This document shows positions 22,342-34,812 of a stretch of DNA of 64,000 bases, piece by piece. Every line of letters begins with the position of its first letter. Positions within the stretch are counted from its first letter, which is position 1. This DNA is from Dichetophora obliterata (lineage: Eukaryota > Arthropoda > Insecta > Diptera > Sciomyzidae), in contig OY986438.1 of assembly GCA_963920525.1 (NCBI GenBank), forward strand, positions 48,888,288 through 48,952,287, in the 5' to 3' direction. Under the pieces are notes generated by a model. That model was not told the DNA's origin. It searched no databases and saw only the letters and a program-made list of their open reading frames with translations. A program made the translations under genes and the position numbers.

Positions 22342-22794
22342 CAGTGGCGTAGATATGGGGTAGATCCGCGGGTCTAGACCCCCCAGAGCCATGGAAACAT
22401 TACCAAATATCTCACGTTATTGTGAATTAATTCTAATATTAAGTTAAGCACGAATCCTAATGTATATGTATTGCCAAAAATACTTCTTTTTTTTCTCAAG
22501 AAAGTTATCAAAATTTGATTCAGTTCAGTGTTTAATTTTTCTAAATCGGTCAATAACTATTAGAAATATAATGCCATGTGTAGTGACATTCGATGTAGTT
22601 TAGATTCAATTCAACAAGCTCATAATTTTTTAACTACCTACAGTTTTTCGACGTTTCAATAAAGTAAGGCTGTGAAACATGACATTCAGCTTCCCAAAAA
22701 AGTCATGTAATAAGGTTTTCAAGAGTATACTTTTTTAAGGTTTTTATATTTTTTACAGACCTCCCTCCATAACCAAAAGCTAACTACGCCACTA
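22342..22794. mobile_element. hAT-like MITE with 8-bp duplication
   Basis: Short inverted ends CAGTGGCGTAG (left) and CTACGCCACTA (right) are flanked by an exact 8-bp repeat GGTGCAAT at 22334-22341 and 22795-22802. An 8-bp duplication is diagnostic of hAT-type integration. The 453-bp interior is non-coding. Confidence 0.85.
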
Positions 22795-22802
22795 GGTGCA
22801 AT

Positions 22803-25217
22803 CAATAATAGATTGAGCAGATCTCTTCTAATTATGTGCCCCTATTCTTAAATTGAACACTACGGTACTAAAGTTCTATGAATTCGAATATATTGATTAC
22901 TGTCTTTTACAGCATAAGAATAGTCGAATAGTCTAAGAAATTTTCTAAATCGTTCGTTAGCCGCATTTGATCTAGTTGATACTCGATCTTAAATTTGAAG
23001 TACTTCTTTTGTAATATGTTGCATCAATCCTCAGCCTTTCTGTGGTTCTTATATGCACATATTTCGAAATTTTATTTTAAATATTTGAATTTTGGTTTAT
23101 TTTGTTTTTAAAATAAAATACTGATTTGTTTTAATTTTTTTATTTAAATTTAACTTTATCGTTATTTATATCAATTTGATACACTGCGCCTTTTCTCGTT
23201 GCAAAATAGCTACGCCTGAGTGAAGGTTAAACCCGTATTGAATTCAGCTTAATGCAAGGCAGAAGACCTATTTTTTGGCACTTGATGCTTACAAATTATA
23301 ATGTAGAAAATTAAAATTTGAAAATATTTAAATGTGCCAACCCTGGAAACATTACATACATTTAACTCTGCTGAGAGATTTAACAAAAAGAGCACCCACA
23401 TTGTATTTAAGTACATACATTTTTACTTATAAAATAAAAATTGTCTATTATAAACACTAAGTCTTGCTGAAAAGGCTTTGTAAGTGATTTTATCAAGTTT
23501 TTTCTGTATTTAAAATTGCTCTTTTTTTGTAATTACAACATCAAAAAACGAATATAAGCAACGTATCCCAGGATTGTCGCGAATTTAGATTAGATTAGTT
23601 TTTGAACAAAATGCACTTTCCAATTTTGTTCCAGTAAGCCGACGATGTTTAGATGAATCTTACTTGTGCTTTTATTTAATTACGTATGTTTTTATTTGTT
23701 TTAATAAAATGACCAAATTAATAAAACGGTGAAGAAGTTCTTCTTCTACCAAGTGTTCACCTGGACGCACTTCTTTTTTGTTTGGATGGTAATAAGTTCA
23801 GCAAAGACCATATGCAGAGTTCGACTTATCTATTTTCTTTTGAATAATTTTGTGAAGTAAACGTTTTATGTGTAAGTTGTCCAGTTGTTATTCAATTATT
23901 AAGTTTTTGATACTCAACTAATCCATAGCATAAATGGCCAATAAAAAGATGTAGGTTTGAATCAAATCTTTCCGATAATAAGCAAAATAATTCTAAATCA
24001 ACTTTATGAGTACTGCTTAAAAGCTCACTGAAGAAAAAGATTTATTCATTCAACAAATTCCCCTTGCTTTCTGTGGTATCACAACAGACCAATAATTTGG
24101 TGTAAATGGGCTGGTTTAAAGACCTGCCGCCACCTTCTAACCTGACATATTTCCATTTTTTTACTTAAAAAAAAAACACTTCTTTCGTTGTACTTTGTTT
24201 CATCCATTTCATTTCCATTTTTAATGAGATTTTATGATTTGAGTTGCATGTCTATCGCACTAATTTAAGTAAAAGACTTTTTGATTAACTGTTTTTTTAA
24301 CTGCTACCATTGTTGCCGCCGAGCCGAAAATTAAAGATACTTGATATATATTTGTACGAAAAGCATGAAAGAATAGAATGAGATAAAAACTGTAAGAGAT
24401 ATGACACAAATTTAATTTAATCTTACTGTGCAATATAAGAGAAAATATGAATTAATAGTAAAAACAAACACTTTTCAAAACTCATGTAAATTTGTCTATG
24501 AAAGCGTAGCATAAGCTCAAGGATATTTAGGATATGAAGATGTACGAGAATGGGAGTTGCAACTTAGGATAGCTTCAAAAAAATATAAAATTGAATATAA
24601 TGTATATTTACAATATATATATATATAAATATGTATCTATGGTATTTCCTGTGGCACACACTTAAAGCTTTTATAAATAAAATTAAATAAATTACATACA
24701 AAACTAGATGCAAAGAATAGATCGTAGAATGACTAAAAAAAAACTCTGTAAAGCATGCATGACGATCAAAAGAAAAATTAACATAATTGCTAAACTTTAT
24801 TTTAGCCAAAAACCAAAACGAGTAAAGCGAAATTATGAGTTTGTCTTTTTGTAAAGAACTTTTTTAAGCAAATAAATAATTAACATTTACCAAAAACTCC
24901 TCCGCCTGAAGCAGAATTTGTAATTGAAATGAAGAACCCAAAATTTGTAGCAAATCTGCAATATTTACAGAAAAAAAAACAAAACAAAAAACCCAAAACA
25001 AATCTTTAATAAGAAAACACAAACTATTTAAAACAGCTAAACATTTTTAATATTAAAAAATAAAACGAAAACTATGCAAAAACTCTCGAGTGAATGTGTG
25101 AAAAGCAAGAATATGTGTATATTCTAGTTTTTACACATGATTGAAAAGAAAAACAAAGGTAATTGACACATAAAAATAAGATCTAAAATAACAATAAGTT
25201 TAACGAAGATCTGCTCT
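22803..25217. other. Intergenic, nothing recognised
   Basis: Only simple AT tracts, such as a (TA)n run near 24605-24630. The minus-strand frame at 24564-24809 is a translation of such tracts. Confidence 0.5.
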
Positions 25218-25332
25218 TGGGCCAGTTTCATCAGTTAATATAAAATTTGTATGTCACTTAAACTTTCTGCTATTTAACTTTTAAATCAACAAGTAAAGCA
25301 TACTCTTAGCAGCTGGTGAAACTTGACGCTAA
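25218..25332. repeat. Small foldback, possible MITE
   Basis: GGGCCAGTTTCATCAGTTAA near 25218 is an imperfect reverse complement of AGCAGCTGGTGAAACTTGAC near 25310. Further matches run toward the centre (TTTAACTTTT). No target duplication is clear. Confidence 0.45.
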
Positions 25333-26411
25333 AAATTATTTATGCTAAACTAAGGCTTGAAGAAAAAACAAAAAAGTAATGCTAGAAATACTATTATCTG
25401 TAAATCTTAACAAATACAAACATAAATAATACTCACACATACACAAACATATGAGATTCATCTTAATTCTTTGAAATGCATTTAAATATTGGAATAGTGA
25501 AAAAACAAAAACAATTATAACTACCGCTCACAATACAAACTAACGACTTCTTTTATAAAACTGTTGAGAAAATTTTTTTATCAGTAGTGGCATAATTTAC
25601 AAAAATATTTCACATTTCTGGCAGAGATAAAGATGGATGGCGTTGAAGTAACCGTAAAAAAATTCAAAGTAGTAGATATTTTTGATTGATTCATTTTAAG
25701 AAAGATGTGTCTATTGAGATACTATTTTGTAGAGTGGTTTTTTAAGGCATACAATTTCTTTTAGAAATAAAATACTGAGAAAATAATGAAATAGAAAATA
25801 TTTTGGCTCAATTAGCTTGGAATTTTTATGTCATTTCGTGTTTAGAAAGAGTTTTGGACATATGGTGAACATCTTCTCAGTCTTGTTTTGCTCCAGTTTT
25901 TACCCAACATAGCTAAGCTTTTGCTACAGTAAGCTGTTTCCCAAAGCATTTTATATAAGCATAAATGCAAATGACACAAGCCCACTCTGGTGATATCTTT
26001 GTTGGAAATTATATTTCTTTGCAAAAAACACCTTTAAGATATAAGTAACAATTCTATTTCTGATGCAGTAATTCTTTTATTTAAATTTGACATTAGCGGT
26101 TATTTAACGGTTTCTTAAAAGTTCATAGGGAATGTTGCAATAATCATATTTAAATTTATAAAACTTTTTCAATATTTTTTAAACCTTTTTTATTACTTAT
26201 TATCAATTGTTAATTGCTTGGGCATTATCGCAAGAAAAACATTTTTTGTATTCCCTACTTCCGAACATGTCACCTGAAAATATGTAGTTCGTAAGAGTAG
26301 AATTATCGGAAGGAGTTGAGATAGTTACATGAAACCTGGTACACACGTTCATATGGACCCAAAGACCTGGACGTATTAATATTTTTTAAATCAGCTTATG
26401 AGCACGACCAC
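25333..26411. other. Intergenic, nothing recognised
   Basis: No gene or repeat boundary supported. Confidence 0.5.
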
Positions 26412-26894
26412 TAGGGCTGCCAGGTTTTTTTTTGAAAAAATCGGAATTTTACAAAAAATAAATCGGGACATAAGAAAAAAAATCGGGAAAAAGATGTTTG
26501 CATGTCGCTCGTTTTTTTCAATAACGTCACAACTCAAAAAATGCAATGTCTTAGGTAAGTACATAGAAATACTTGTCATAGATCAATTTTAATTGTGTGA
26601 ACGATAACGATATCTTATTTACTTTTTGCGATAGAGGAAAATGTGTCGCTCAATAGTTCAGTACCCCAGCAAAATTTTTGATGCAAATGTGACATGCATT
26701 CTTACGGACACTGCTTCCAGAAGACATTATATCAAACTGTGCTTATTTTGAGCCTTATAAAGAAGTTCTTTATAAGGCATAGATTTTATAAAATCCTCTG
26801 GAAGTGGCATTTTTATTAAATCCTTCTGGAAGACATTCAAATGGCATTTCAATTCAATTAAAGTACAAAAATTATATATAATTATAATATATGT

Positions 26895-27120
26895 TTTAGA
26901 TATTTTCCGTGGGATTTTTTAAACCCCCAATGAAACCCAACCACTTACTACTTACAACACCAAAATGCTTTGAAAGTCGGGAAAAAGGATATTTTACGTG
27001 TAATTTTTTAAACCATCACAAAACCCAAACACTTTTCATTTCCAACACCAAAATCACTAGTCTGGAATGTCGAGAAAAGGGATATTTCCGAGGGATTTCT
27101 TAACCCCCAAACCACAAAAA
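26895..27120. repeat. Tandem repeat, about 93 bp, three units
   Basis: Units begin near 26897, 26989 and 27084 with ATATTTTCCGTGGGATTTTT or variants. They share AAACCC, AACACCAAAAT and GTCGGGAAAAAGGATAT blocks. The last unit is partial. Confidence 0.65.
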
Positions 27121-27499
27121 CCATTCTAGTCCATTTAATGCCTTCTCAAAGTTCTCCTGCAAAACACCTACATGAATCCTTTGATTGAAGGGCTGAAAGA
27201 AATCTTCCATTGAAAAAGTCCTCGAATCACTTCTAGAAAAGCATTCCTCCCAATGACATGCATAAGTTAAAATAATGCCTTCTGGGAATGAAAGTGGAAG
27301 GGATGGAATTCAAGGATGGGCTTTCCCTTCCTCTTTCGCTTCTTTTGGAAGCACCTTTTTTTGCTGGGACGATGAGAATAAAAAAAACTTAAAATACGTT
27401 TAGTGAAAATCGATTTCTTTGAGTAAACTTCTTTGAATAAAAAGAGCGATATGTAGCTTTAAAAAATATATTTTATTACCCAAGGAAATAAAACCACAC

Positions 27500-27640
27500 G
27501 AAACAGTGCGTTTTTCAAGTTGTATAGGCAGCTCTTGAACTGCCTCTGGCTGCTCTTCAGACTAAATTTACCAACTCTGTTCATCAATTTTCTAAGTCAA
27601 ATGGACACGTACAAGCGGAAAGTGAAGAAGAATATCTGTA
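27500..27640 (-). pseudogene. Scrap of Tc1/mariner-superfamily transposase
   Basis: GGCAGCTCTTGAACTGCCT and the following 50 bp closely match 21780-21850 inside the transposase remnant there, in the same orientation. Only this mid-protein piece is present. Confidence 0.6.
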
Positions 27641-27994
27641 CAAATTTAGTGATGCAGAAATAAAAACATAGAATATATTTTTAAAAAGTAATAAAAATAA
27701 TAAAAAATTAAATTGCATTTCGGAAAATCGGGACCTGGCAGCCCTAGCACTGGAAATACTATAAAATGGCTTATAATTGAGGCACTTATATAAAATTTTG
27801 TATGAGTGAATGTTGCTTCGAAACCGCGAAACATGAAAGAAATACGCGTAGTTCGCCCATAAATACGGCTACTTCTAATACAACCCTCAACGTTTAAATG
27901 TTATTAGAAGTGTTATATATGAGTTAGAGAGAGAAAATTTTAAATGCGAGTTCATGGGATCGAATCATGGCAGAAGGTAGAATCATGGCATGGT

Positions 27995-28440
27995 AGAAGG
28001 TAGATGCATTTCGGACAGCGTTCTCTGTCTCATATCCAAAATTATCAAAGTCAGCTTTTTGCGAATGAGAACGAAAGGAAAGCAATGGCTGCATTCAGCG
28101 GAGTCAATAGTTGGTAACTGGCTGTTGTGTTAAAATTCGCTGAAACACTGAAAAAACGCTTCAAATTTGAGTGAGAAACCTTTTCAATTAAATTATTTAC
28201 ATAATTAAATAATTATAAAAATAAAAATAAATGTTTAACACAACACATTACACAAAATAAACAACACATTCAAAGAAAAACATCGCTCACTAGGGTATCG
28301 CTATGATAACATTTCACAACAGTTGACTCCGATGAATGCGGCCAATTTTCGCTTTCTCATCGTTTTCAGATTTTCTATGAGCTGTCAACTAGGTTTTGAC
28401 AGTTTCGGCAGTCTGTCGCTCCGAAATGCATATACCTTCT
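27995..28440. mobile_element. MITE with long inverted arms
   Basis: Outer ends AGAAGGTAGATGCATTTCGG and, on the opposite strand, AGAAGGTATATGCATTTCGG match with one difference. A second inverted pair (GCATTCAGCGGAGTCAA at about 28092 against TTGACTCCGATGAATGC at about 28323) shows that the arms extend inward about 110 bp. Non-coding. Confidence 0.75.
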
Positions 28441-28760
28441 CTAATTTTACAATGGATCGAATCAAATTTTTTTTTGTGAAACCTAGGTAGATTCAAAATG
28501 GTAGAGTTGTCACAGAGAGGTGGGTACCGTAGCTGTCAAAAATTAGAAGAGCGTAAAAGACAATAAATAAAAGCAGATAGAAAACTGTCAAATGTTTTCT
28601 AAAATGTATATAGTGTTTTTTTGTTATTTTTTGTGAAACTATTATTAAATAACTGTTTCGAAATATTTTAAACTGTTCGCAAGTATTTTAATGGCTTTTC
28701 TTTTCGAATCCATTGCCGAGTGTCATCGACTTTATAAATTTATACAAAAAATATATAAGC

Positions 28761-29057
28761 AGGGAAAACGACGCCGGAGATTCTGTTGATTTGTACTGCC
28801 CCAGAAAGTTCTCTGCATCCAATAGAATCATCTATGCCAAGAACCACGCATCTGTGTACTTGAGCAATGTCGATGTTGATGCAGAAACCGGCCGCATTAC
28901 CATTGTTTCCAAGACCTATGCCGTCTGCGGCAAAATCAGACGTATGGTTGAATCCTATAATTGCATTGTGCGTTTGGCCAAGAAAAACGGATTAGCAAGA
29001 ACTTCTAAAGTTATTAACAATAAAGTTGCTAAAATCAATTTAAATAAATCAATTTAA
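28761..29057 (+). pseudogene. RpS21: Ribosomal protein S21 retrocopy
   Basis: The intronless frame encodes [20 protein letters not shown], then [35 protein letters not shown] and [10 protein letters not shown]. This is the small-subunit protein eS21 almost end to end. The codon in the initiator position is AGG (28761-28763), so the normal start is lost. The open frame continues upstream only through unrelated sequence, with no in-frame ATG back to 28713. After the usual C-terminus the frame runs on about 20 codons in AT-rich DNA. Many conserved residues are changed. Loss of the start and the absence of introns point to a processed pseudogene. It lies between two MITEs (27995-28440 and 29093-29621). 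Confidence 0.88.
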
Positions 29058-29092
29058 AACACAAAAATTCACAACATAATTCTATTTATGCC

Positions 29093-29621
29093 CGTATGAC
29101 ACTACGTTTTTTTTCTGTTTTTTTTTTGTGTATTTTACGATGTTTTCCGAGCGAAAAGCAGGTCATATTAGAAATCCGAAGTCGTGTAAACGAGAAAGCT
29201 ATCTGCTAAAAAATGGAGTAAAAACAAACGAAAAACAATCTAGCCTATTAAAAACATAGTAGCCAACTCGTATTTCGTTTGGTTTTTTGATAGTTGTCTG
29301 TATTTCATTATTTTTTATTTATTGGACAGAATGTGTTATTTTATAAATACAAATTAAAAATTAAACGTAATCGTCTGGCCACTTAAGTTTCATATTTAAA
29401 TTTTTAATTTAATTAAAATTACTCTTTTTAACTGAACGCGATTTGAACATATTTATTTTAGCCGGAAACAAAACGTTAAAAATCTGTATTTTACGCAAAC
29501 CATTTGTTTCCCTCTAACATATTGCCGAATTGTTTTTGTAATTTAGTTTTCGTCGGTTTTTCGTTAGTATTTAAAATTAAAAATACAATAAAAAAACTAA
29601 ACAAAAACGTAGTGTCATACG
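29093..29621. mobile_element. MITE, ends CGTATGACACTACG
   Basis: CCGTATGACACTACGTTTTT at the left end and AAAAACGTAGTGTCATACG at the right end are reverse complements over about 18 bp. The interior of about 500 bp has no coding potential. The target duplication is not clear. Confidence 0.75.
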
Positions 29622-29687
29622 AGCATTATTGAAAACTTTTTTATTTGCTATGCTTTTGTTCGTAAACAACTGATTTCGTCAGCTAAG

Positions 29688-29690
<3 letters not shown>

Positions 29691-29722
<32 letters not shown>
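29691..29722 (+). repeat. (CAA)n microsatellite
   Basis: About eleven uninterrupted CAA units. Confidence 0.95.
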
Positions 29723-29724
<2 letters not shown>

Positions 29725-29731
29725 AACAACG

Positions 29732-30440
29732 TTTTCAATATGAAAAAGGAAAACATCACTAGCTGATTTTATTGCAATTTCGGCCCTGCTAAAGTCTTCA
29801 TCAGAAATCTTTGTGATACGCCGTGCAAGCGCGCATTAGCGCACTACACCGCAGAGGCGATGAGATTTTAAGTGTCAATTTCTGTTTTTCTCCTATTTCA
29901 TATTTTCATATTTGTTGTTGTATTTTTGCTTTACTTTAGTCTTTATGCTTATGTTATTATTATGGAGTCCAACAGTCGGTTGGAAGTCTTCCACTAACAA
30001 AGCACGGTTAATGAAGTTGTTTTTAGATTTTTTGCTGATATATTTGCAGCCTGTTTCTGTTTGGTCGTGCTCTACCATTTTATTAAAATTTTAAAATCAA
30101 GTATGATTTAAGCTAGCAAACATTTAGAATTTGTATTAAAATCATATAAAATCAACATAAAAAATAACAAGGTCATTTAGGAGAAAAACTTTAATATTTA
30201 AAAATTATTAAGTATTTTAAAGAGGGTTTGTGGGTAAAAGTAAAGGCATAAACTTACGAAGTTTTTCAGTGAGCCACCAATACTTTTTTATATTTAAGTT
30301 CCGATTAATATTTTCATCTTTTAACAAGAAATCCACTTCCTTAAGGCATGTGTAAAATTGACTACAGTTTATTTCCTGGTCCGTCTAATCAAACTTTTGT
30401 TTCCATACCAATTTATCCAAATCATAGCCCTATCTATCTA
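29732..30440. other. Intergenic, nothing recognised
   Basis: Only random short frames. Confidence 0.5.
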
Positions 30441-30805
30441 TCTATATAAATAAAATAGGATGTGTGTATGTATATAACGTATGGACTCCAAAACGGATGG
30501 GCCGATTTTGATGAAATTTTCAGGTAATGTTCATCTTGGTACGGTGGGTAACATAGGCTATATTTGGACCCGATAGGTGGCGCTGGGGTGGACTTATATC
30601 GAAAACTGGAATTTATGGACCAACTTAACTGAAATTCAGAATGCATGTTTGTTTGATCATAAGAAAATAATTTGTGTATAAATGGACACGGTAGGTGGCG
30701 CTGGGATGGACTTATTTCGAAAATTCGATGGCGTGAAAAATATATAAATACTTTTAATTTTATTTTATAACGAGGGGAGTAGCGAAGCACACCGGGTTCA
30801 GCTAG
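30441..30805 (+). mobile_element. Short Helitron-like element
   Basis: It starts TCTATATAAATAAAATAGG after an A and ends CACCGGGTTCAGCTAG before a T. That agrees with the 5'-TC...CTRR-3' rule and insertion between A and T. The last 13 bp match the 3' end of the element at 1-2538 closely, and the TCTATA start recurs at 50022. A phrase CGGTAGGTGGCGCTGGGATG occurs twice in slightly different form (about 30571 and 30689). Non-coding, 365 bp. Confidence 0.65.
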
Positions 30806-32904
30806 TTAAATATATATTAATATTACAAACTTTAAAAAAAATTATATTGCATAAAGTAAAAACAGGATATAGCATTTGGAATATTAAAATGGTGTTTGGA
30901 TAAAAAAATATATATATATTTGTTTTAAAAAAAAAATCATTTATATTCAGAGATCACAGTTAAGCGGCAAGATATAAACACTACAAGGTTCAGTACACTT
31001 CTAAAGGATACTTTAAAAATAGATTTTGATAATTATTCTTGGTATAATATGCCAATAATTTTCCACAAAATACTGATCCACGGATGTGAAATAATTAAAC
31101 ATTTAAATTTACCAATTCTATTTCTATGTGGAGACTAATTGGAATCTATTCCTAAGTCATATAGAAAATTTCGACACTAGGAAAAATTCAAAGGAAAATT
31201 GTATTCGATATCTTAAGATTTCTGATAAATTCGGATCCTTCGAACAAACATTTTATCAAAACAAAAGGAAAGGAAAGATGTAAGTTTTGAACATTTCTTT
31301 CAAGAAACACTTCGGGTGAAACCGCAGATAACAAGAGTCATTCTTATACATAGTTTTTTCTGTTTGTAATTTAAAATCCTATTGCTTTTTACATATATAT
31401 AAAAAAATATGCATATATTTTGCATTGCTTAATTTTTTTTATGAATGATATCAAAGGTGGTATCCCCAATCTGGGTAAGCTTATAAATTAATGGTTTTTG
31501 AAAATTCAGTTTAAATTAGGATAACATAAAACGAGGTTGAAAAAGTTAGCCTATTTTATAAGGAATATTTATTTAGACCAACGCTTTCTATAAAATGTTT
31601 AATAAAATTATAAAGTGAAGGTGTTTCAAAATGGTGGGTTATACGGGGAATATGCCAAACTATGGATCAATTCAGTTAATTTTTAGCAAAGACTTGGGCT
31701 AAAATAAAATAAAATAAAATTTTGTTCAAATAAAGTATTTATGATTTGTATTAAGTACCCGGGTTGTAAGAATCTAAGTTTAATGGGCGTACCCCAACAA
31801 CTGGTCCGTTGTACTGAAAACGTTTGCGTGTAATTATAATGAAATAAAGTATTTATTTTTAAAGATATGGAATTTTTAAAATTCGGATAATGTGGAGGGT
31901 ATCCCGAAAAATAGTCTGATTATAGTTATTTTTGGAACGAATATATCTTGAAGTGATTTTAGAACAAATATGATCTGTGATGATTTTTTTAAAAATATGC
32001 AAGGAGGCCAAAGTTTCATCGATTTTCAACATTTTCTTATGTGGCAAGTAGACGTGGTCATTGTTCGATTTGGTGAATATTTGGAAAATATCTTAAACTG
32101 TGTAAGCTTAAGTTTCGTTGCTCTGCGGCAATTGTAAATAGTTTGGGCCACACCTTTTATGAAAACAGTAGACTGTGCGTCGTATGAAGTATTTAAAGAG
32201 CAATCACCCAATAATTTTTATCAATTTTTTTACTCTTTACATCTACTCATGATGACATTTTGGATAGGTGGCATTTTCTCTTAGTGAAGTCTTTGTAGAT
32301 ATTAGTCAACGTCTTTTAGTTGCCATCTTTTCTGGCCAATTGCTCTTTCTATTTCTTTTTTAGGGTCTGGTAAAAAGGTCCTTTCTTCCTGACAATGAAT
32401 GCAGGATGCATACTTAGCTTGTACTGACTTGTTATTTAAATTTGCTAAGTCTATCATAAGAACACGGATAAATCCTAAGCGACAAAATTCAAACCGACAG
32501 TCAGATCTATCCTATTTAAAAACATTGTAAATAAGCGTCAGATATATACTGGCTAAAAGTAAAGGTTAGTAAGTGCCAACTATTTCAAATTATGCTTACA
32601 AAAATAAGTTTTATTAATTGTTTCCTATTGAATGTTTTAGTTGAAAAAATAAATAGCAACACTGCAGTAATACTTACGATACTAAAAAAGACCAGTTAAT
32701 AAATACTGTTACATTTCAATAAACTTAATTGTGGCTTGCTTTCTAATACACGCAGAGAAAAGCATTTCTTCAATCTAATTGCATAGCAATTGTAATATAA
32801 TATTATAAAAATAGTTGCTTGAATGTTAAAATTTTGAATGTTAAGTTATTTAAACTTTTGCAAAAAAGGATCCACCAAGCGGAGGTTTCAGAAAACGTTG
32901 TTAG
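30806..32904. other. Intergenic, nothing recognised
   Basis: AT-rich, with a short (TAAAA)n run at about 31699-31721 and a CACGCAGAGAAAAG MITE-like end near 32749. No gene supported. Confidence 0.5.
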
Positions 32905-33830
32905 GCCCCTTAACAAGCCAATGTTCGCGACCAAGCCGTTCTACCTTTCAACAAGACTCCGCTACAGCTCATAAGGCAAAAACGACTCAAACTTGGCTCA
33001 AAAACCAACTGTGCATTGTTGAATTTTTAATAAAACATTTGTGAAAAATGTGTGAAATAGTGGATAATATTAATACGTTAAATGAAATAATTGCCATTTA
33101 TTGAAAAAACGCACTCTGCTCAGCTGTTGTTGACGAGTTGAGCCGCTAACAAATCGATAGTTACGGAATAATACGTCTTGACAGTTTCGTTCCGTTTCGA
33201 CAAGTTAAGGCCCAACCAAAATAGACGTTTTGCTCCGTAACGAGTAAAAACGTAAGTGTTCAGTTAAATGTATTTTAATGCTGTTACCCAAAATGAGCAA
33301 ACGTAACTGAACGAAACTAAACGAAACAGTTTGACAAGACGTATTATTCCGTAAGAACCGAACTGCTAGCGTAGCAACTCGTCAACAACAGCTGTGTGCG
33401 TTTTTATTTTATTTTCATCAATTTGTTTCAATTTCGCCATTATTTCACTCATTTTTCACAAATATTTATTAAAAATTACAAAATGCACAATATAAATAAA
33501 TAAATAATACTCGACTGCCTACTGATCAGCTGTTTCAGACGAGTTGAGCAAATCGTTTCATTTTGGGTTAGATCCGTAAACATCCGTAACGAGTGCAGAC
33601 GTTCGTCAAAATGCTATCGTCTCGTTTCGTCTATTTTGGTTGGGCCTGGACTACAAATCATAGAGGCCATGGCTTGCTCATTTCGACGCGGCTATTCTCT
33701 ATTCTCGACAATATGGAGTATCTAAAGCGCACACTCGCCCGAGCAGTGGCAAATTTACCAATGCATGAAATGCGTAATGTTATCGACGAGTGTCCAGACA
33801 AACTTTTGCGTTGCTGGAAGACAAATTGAG
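32905..33830 (+). pseudogene. Tc1/mariner transposase split by a foldback
   Basis: STFQQDSATAHKAKTTQTWL at about 32941-33000 is the block around the second catalytic aspartate. The C-terminal helix MEYLKRTLARAVANLPMHEM followed by RNVIDECPDKLLRC is at 33713-33815. Between them, from about 33026 to 33647, lies a foldback element that has removed or displaced the third catalytic block. The two halves fit the same transposase type, but I cannot prove they were one copy. Confidence 0.65.
33026..33647. mobile_element. Foldback/MITE complex
   Basis: Two overlapping inverted structures. AGGCCCAACCAAAATAGACG at 33208-33227 is the exact reverse complement of 33628-33647 (a 440-bp MITE). Independently, 33026-33207 is an imperfect inverted copy of about 33290-33473, with long shared blocks such as CAGCTGTTGTTGACGAGTTG and TTACGGAATAATACGTCTTG. 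The simplest reading is a MITE whose internal part was inversely duplicated outside its left end. Confidence 0.75.
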
Positions 33831-34109
33831 TGACCCAATAACAAGAAAAAGTTTTGAAAATATTCATTCGTTTTAATTTTATGACAAAAAATCGTGTATC
33901 AAAGCATTTGCTGGTAAAAAGTACATACTGACTGAAAAAAATGGTTGAGAAATAAAAGTTATTTTTACCTATAGAATCTAAATTCTTATTCTTAGAACTA
34001 CTCTCAGTATTAGTAGAACTATTCTCAGTAGAACTATCTATCTCAGAAGAGGATGAGACCGGACAATGGGTCTATAATTAAATTTACATTTTATTAATAA
34101 GACTATGGA

Positions 34110-34807
34110 CCTTATTACGATTTGCTTTCGACGTTCGATCTGGTTATCGAACAACGAGTATCGAATGTCAAATTCTTATTATGAGCAGTGCAGCCCTGTC
34201 AAAAGGTTCGTTGTTTATCGAATATTCAGTCGAATAGGATTTAGCTGTCGATGCGGTGCGTGCTGAGCAATAATTGTTAAAAATATAAGATTTTTCTGAT
34301 CGTGTTTTGAGTTTTAAGGACTAAAAACTAGTTTTGAACTGTTTTTGTAAATTGTATGCAGGTCTAAGGGGTGAACAACAATAATTTCAGTTAAAAAATG
34401 GTCTCATTGATGGAGGTAAGCTTTAACTGCAAAAGGTATTTGTTCCAAAGTCCAGATGACAAAGAAATGGGAAGTTAGTACAACACCAAAGTGGCTTAAG
34501 TTTAGCTAAATAAAACGTCCTTCGACCGTTTTCTGCTTCTAGCCAGTTCCGTCAAGCTTTCATCCCCTTCGTACGAACCGTCGAACAATAATTCCATCGT
34601 AGTCGTAACTTTTTTTCTCTTATTTTTTGCAATCAACTTTCAAACAAATCGTATTTAGTTGAAACAAAATGACGATCAGCTGATAAAAATATACTACCGT
34701 GAGTAAAACTAGTTACTCTTTGTCGAAAGCACGTTATAATATCAAATGTGAATTCGTTCGATCAGGCCATTCAACTACAGTCGAAGATCGAACACAACTC
34801 ATAATAA
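34110..34807. repeat. Inverted-repeat element, diverged
   Basis: CCTTATTACGA...TTTCGACGTTCGATC near 34110-34141 pairs imperfectly with GTCGAAGATCGAAC...CTCATAATAAGG near 34778-34807. A TTCTTATTATGAGC copy near 34172 shows the end sequence is duplicated on the left. No coding sequence. Confidence 0.5.
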
Positions 34808-34812
34808 GGGAT

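Larger units (their letters stand above)
26414..27744. mobile_element. Inverted-repeat element at TA, composite interior
   Basis: GGGCTGCCAGGT (left) and ACCTGGCAGCCC (right) form short inverted ends bordered by TA at 26412-26413 and 27745-27746. Both ends continue into AAATCGGGAC-type sequence. The interior is a composite: another inverted pair CCCAGCAAAA/TTTTGCTGGG at 26665-26674 and 27359-27368, a tandem repeat block, and a transposase scrap at 27500-27640. No intact coding sequence is present. Confidence 0.6.
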
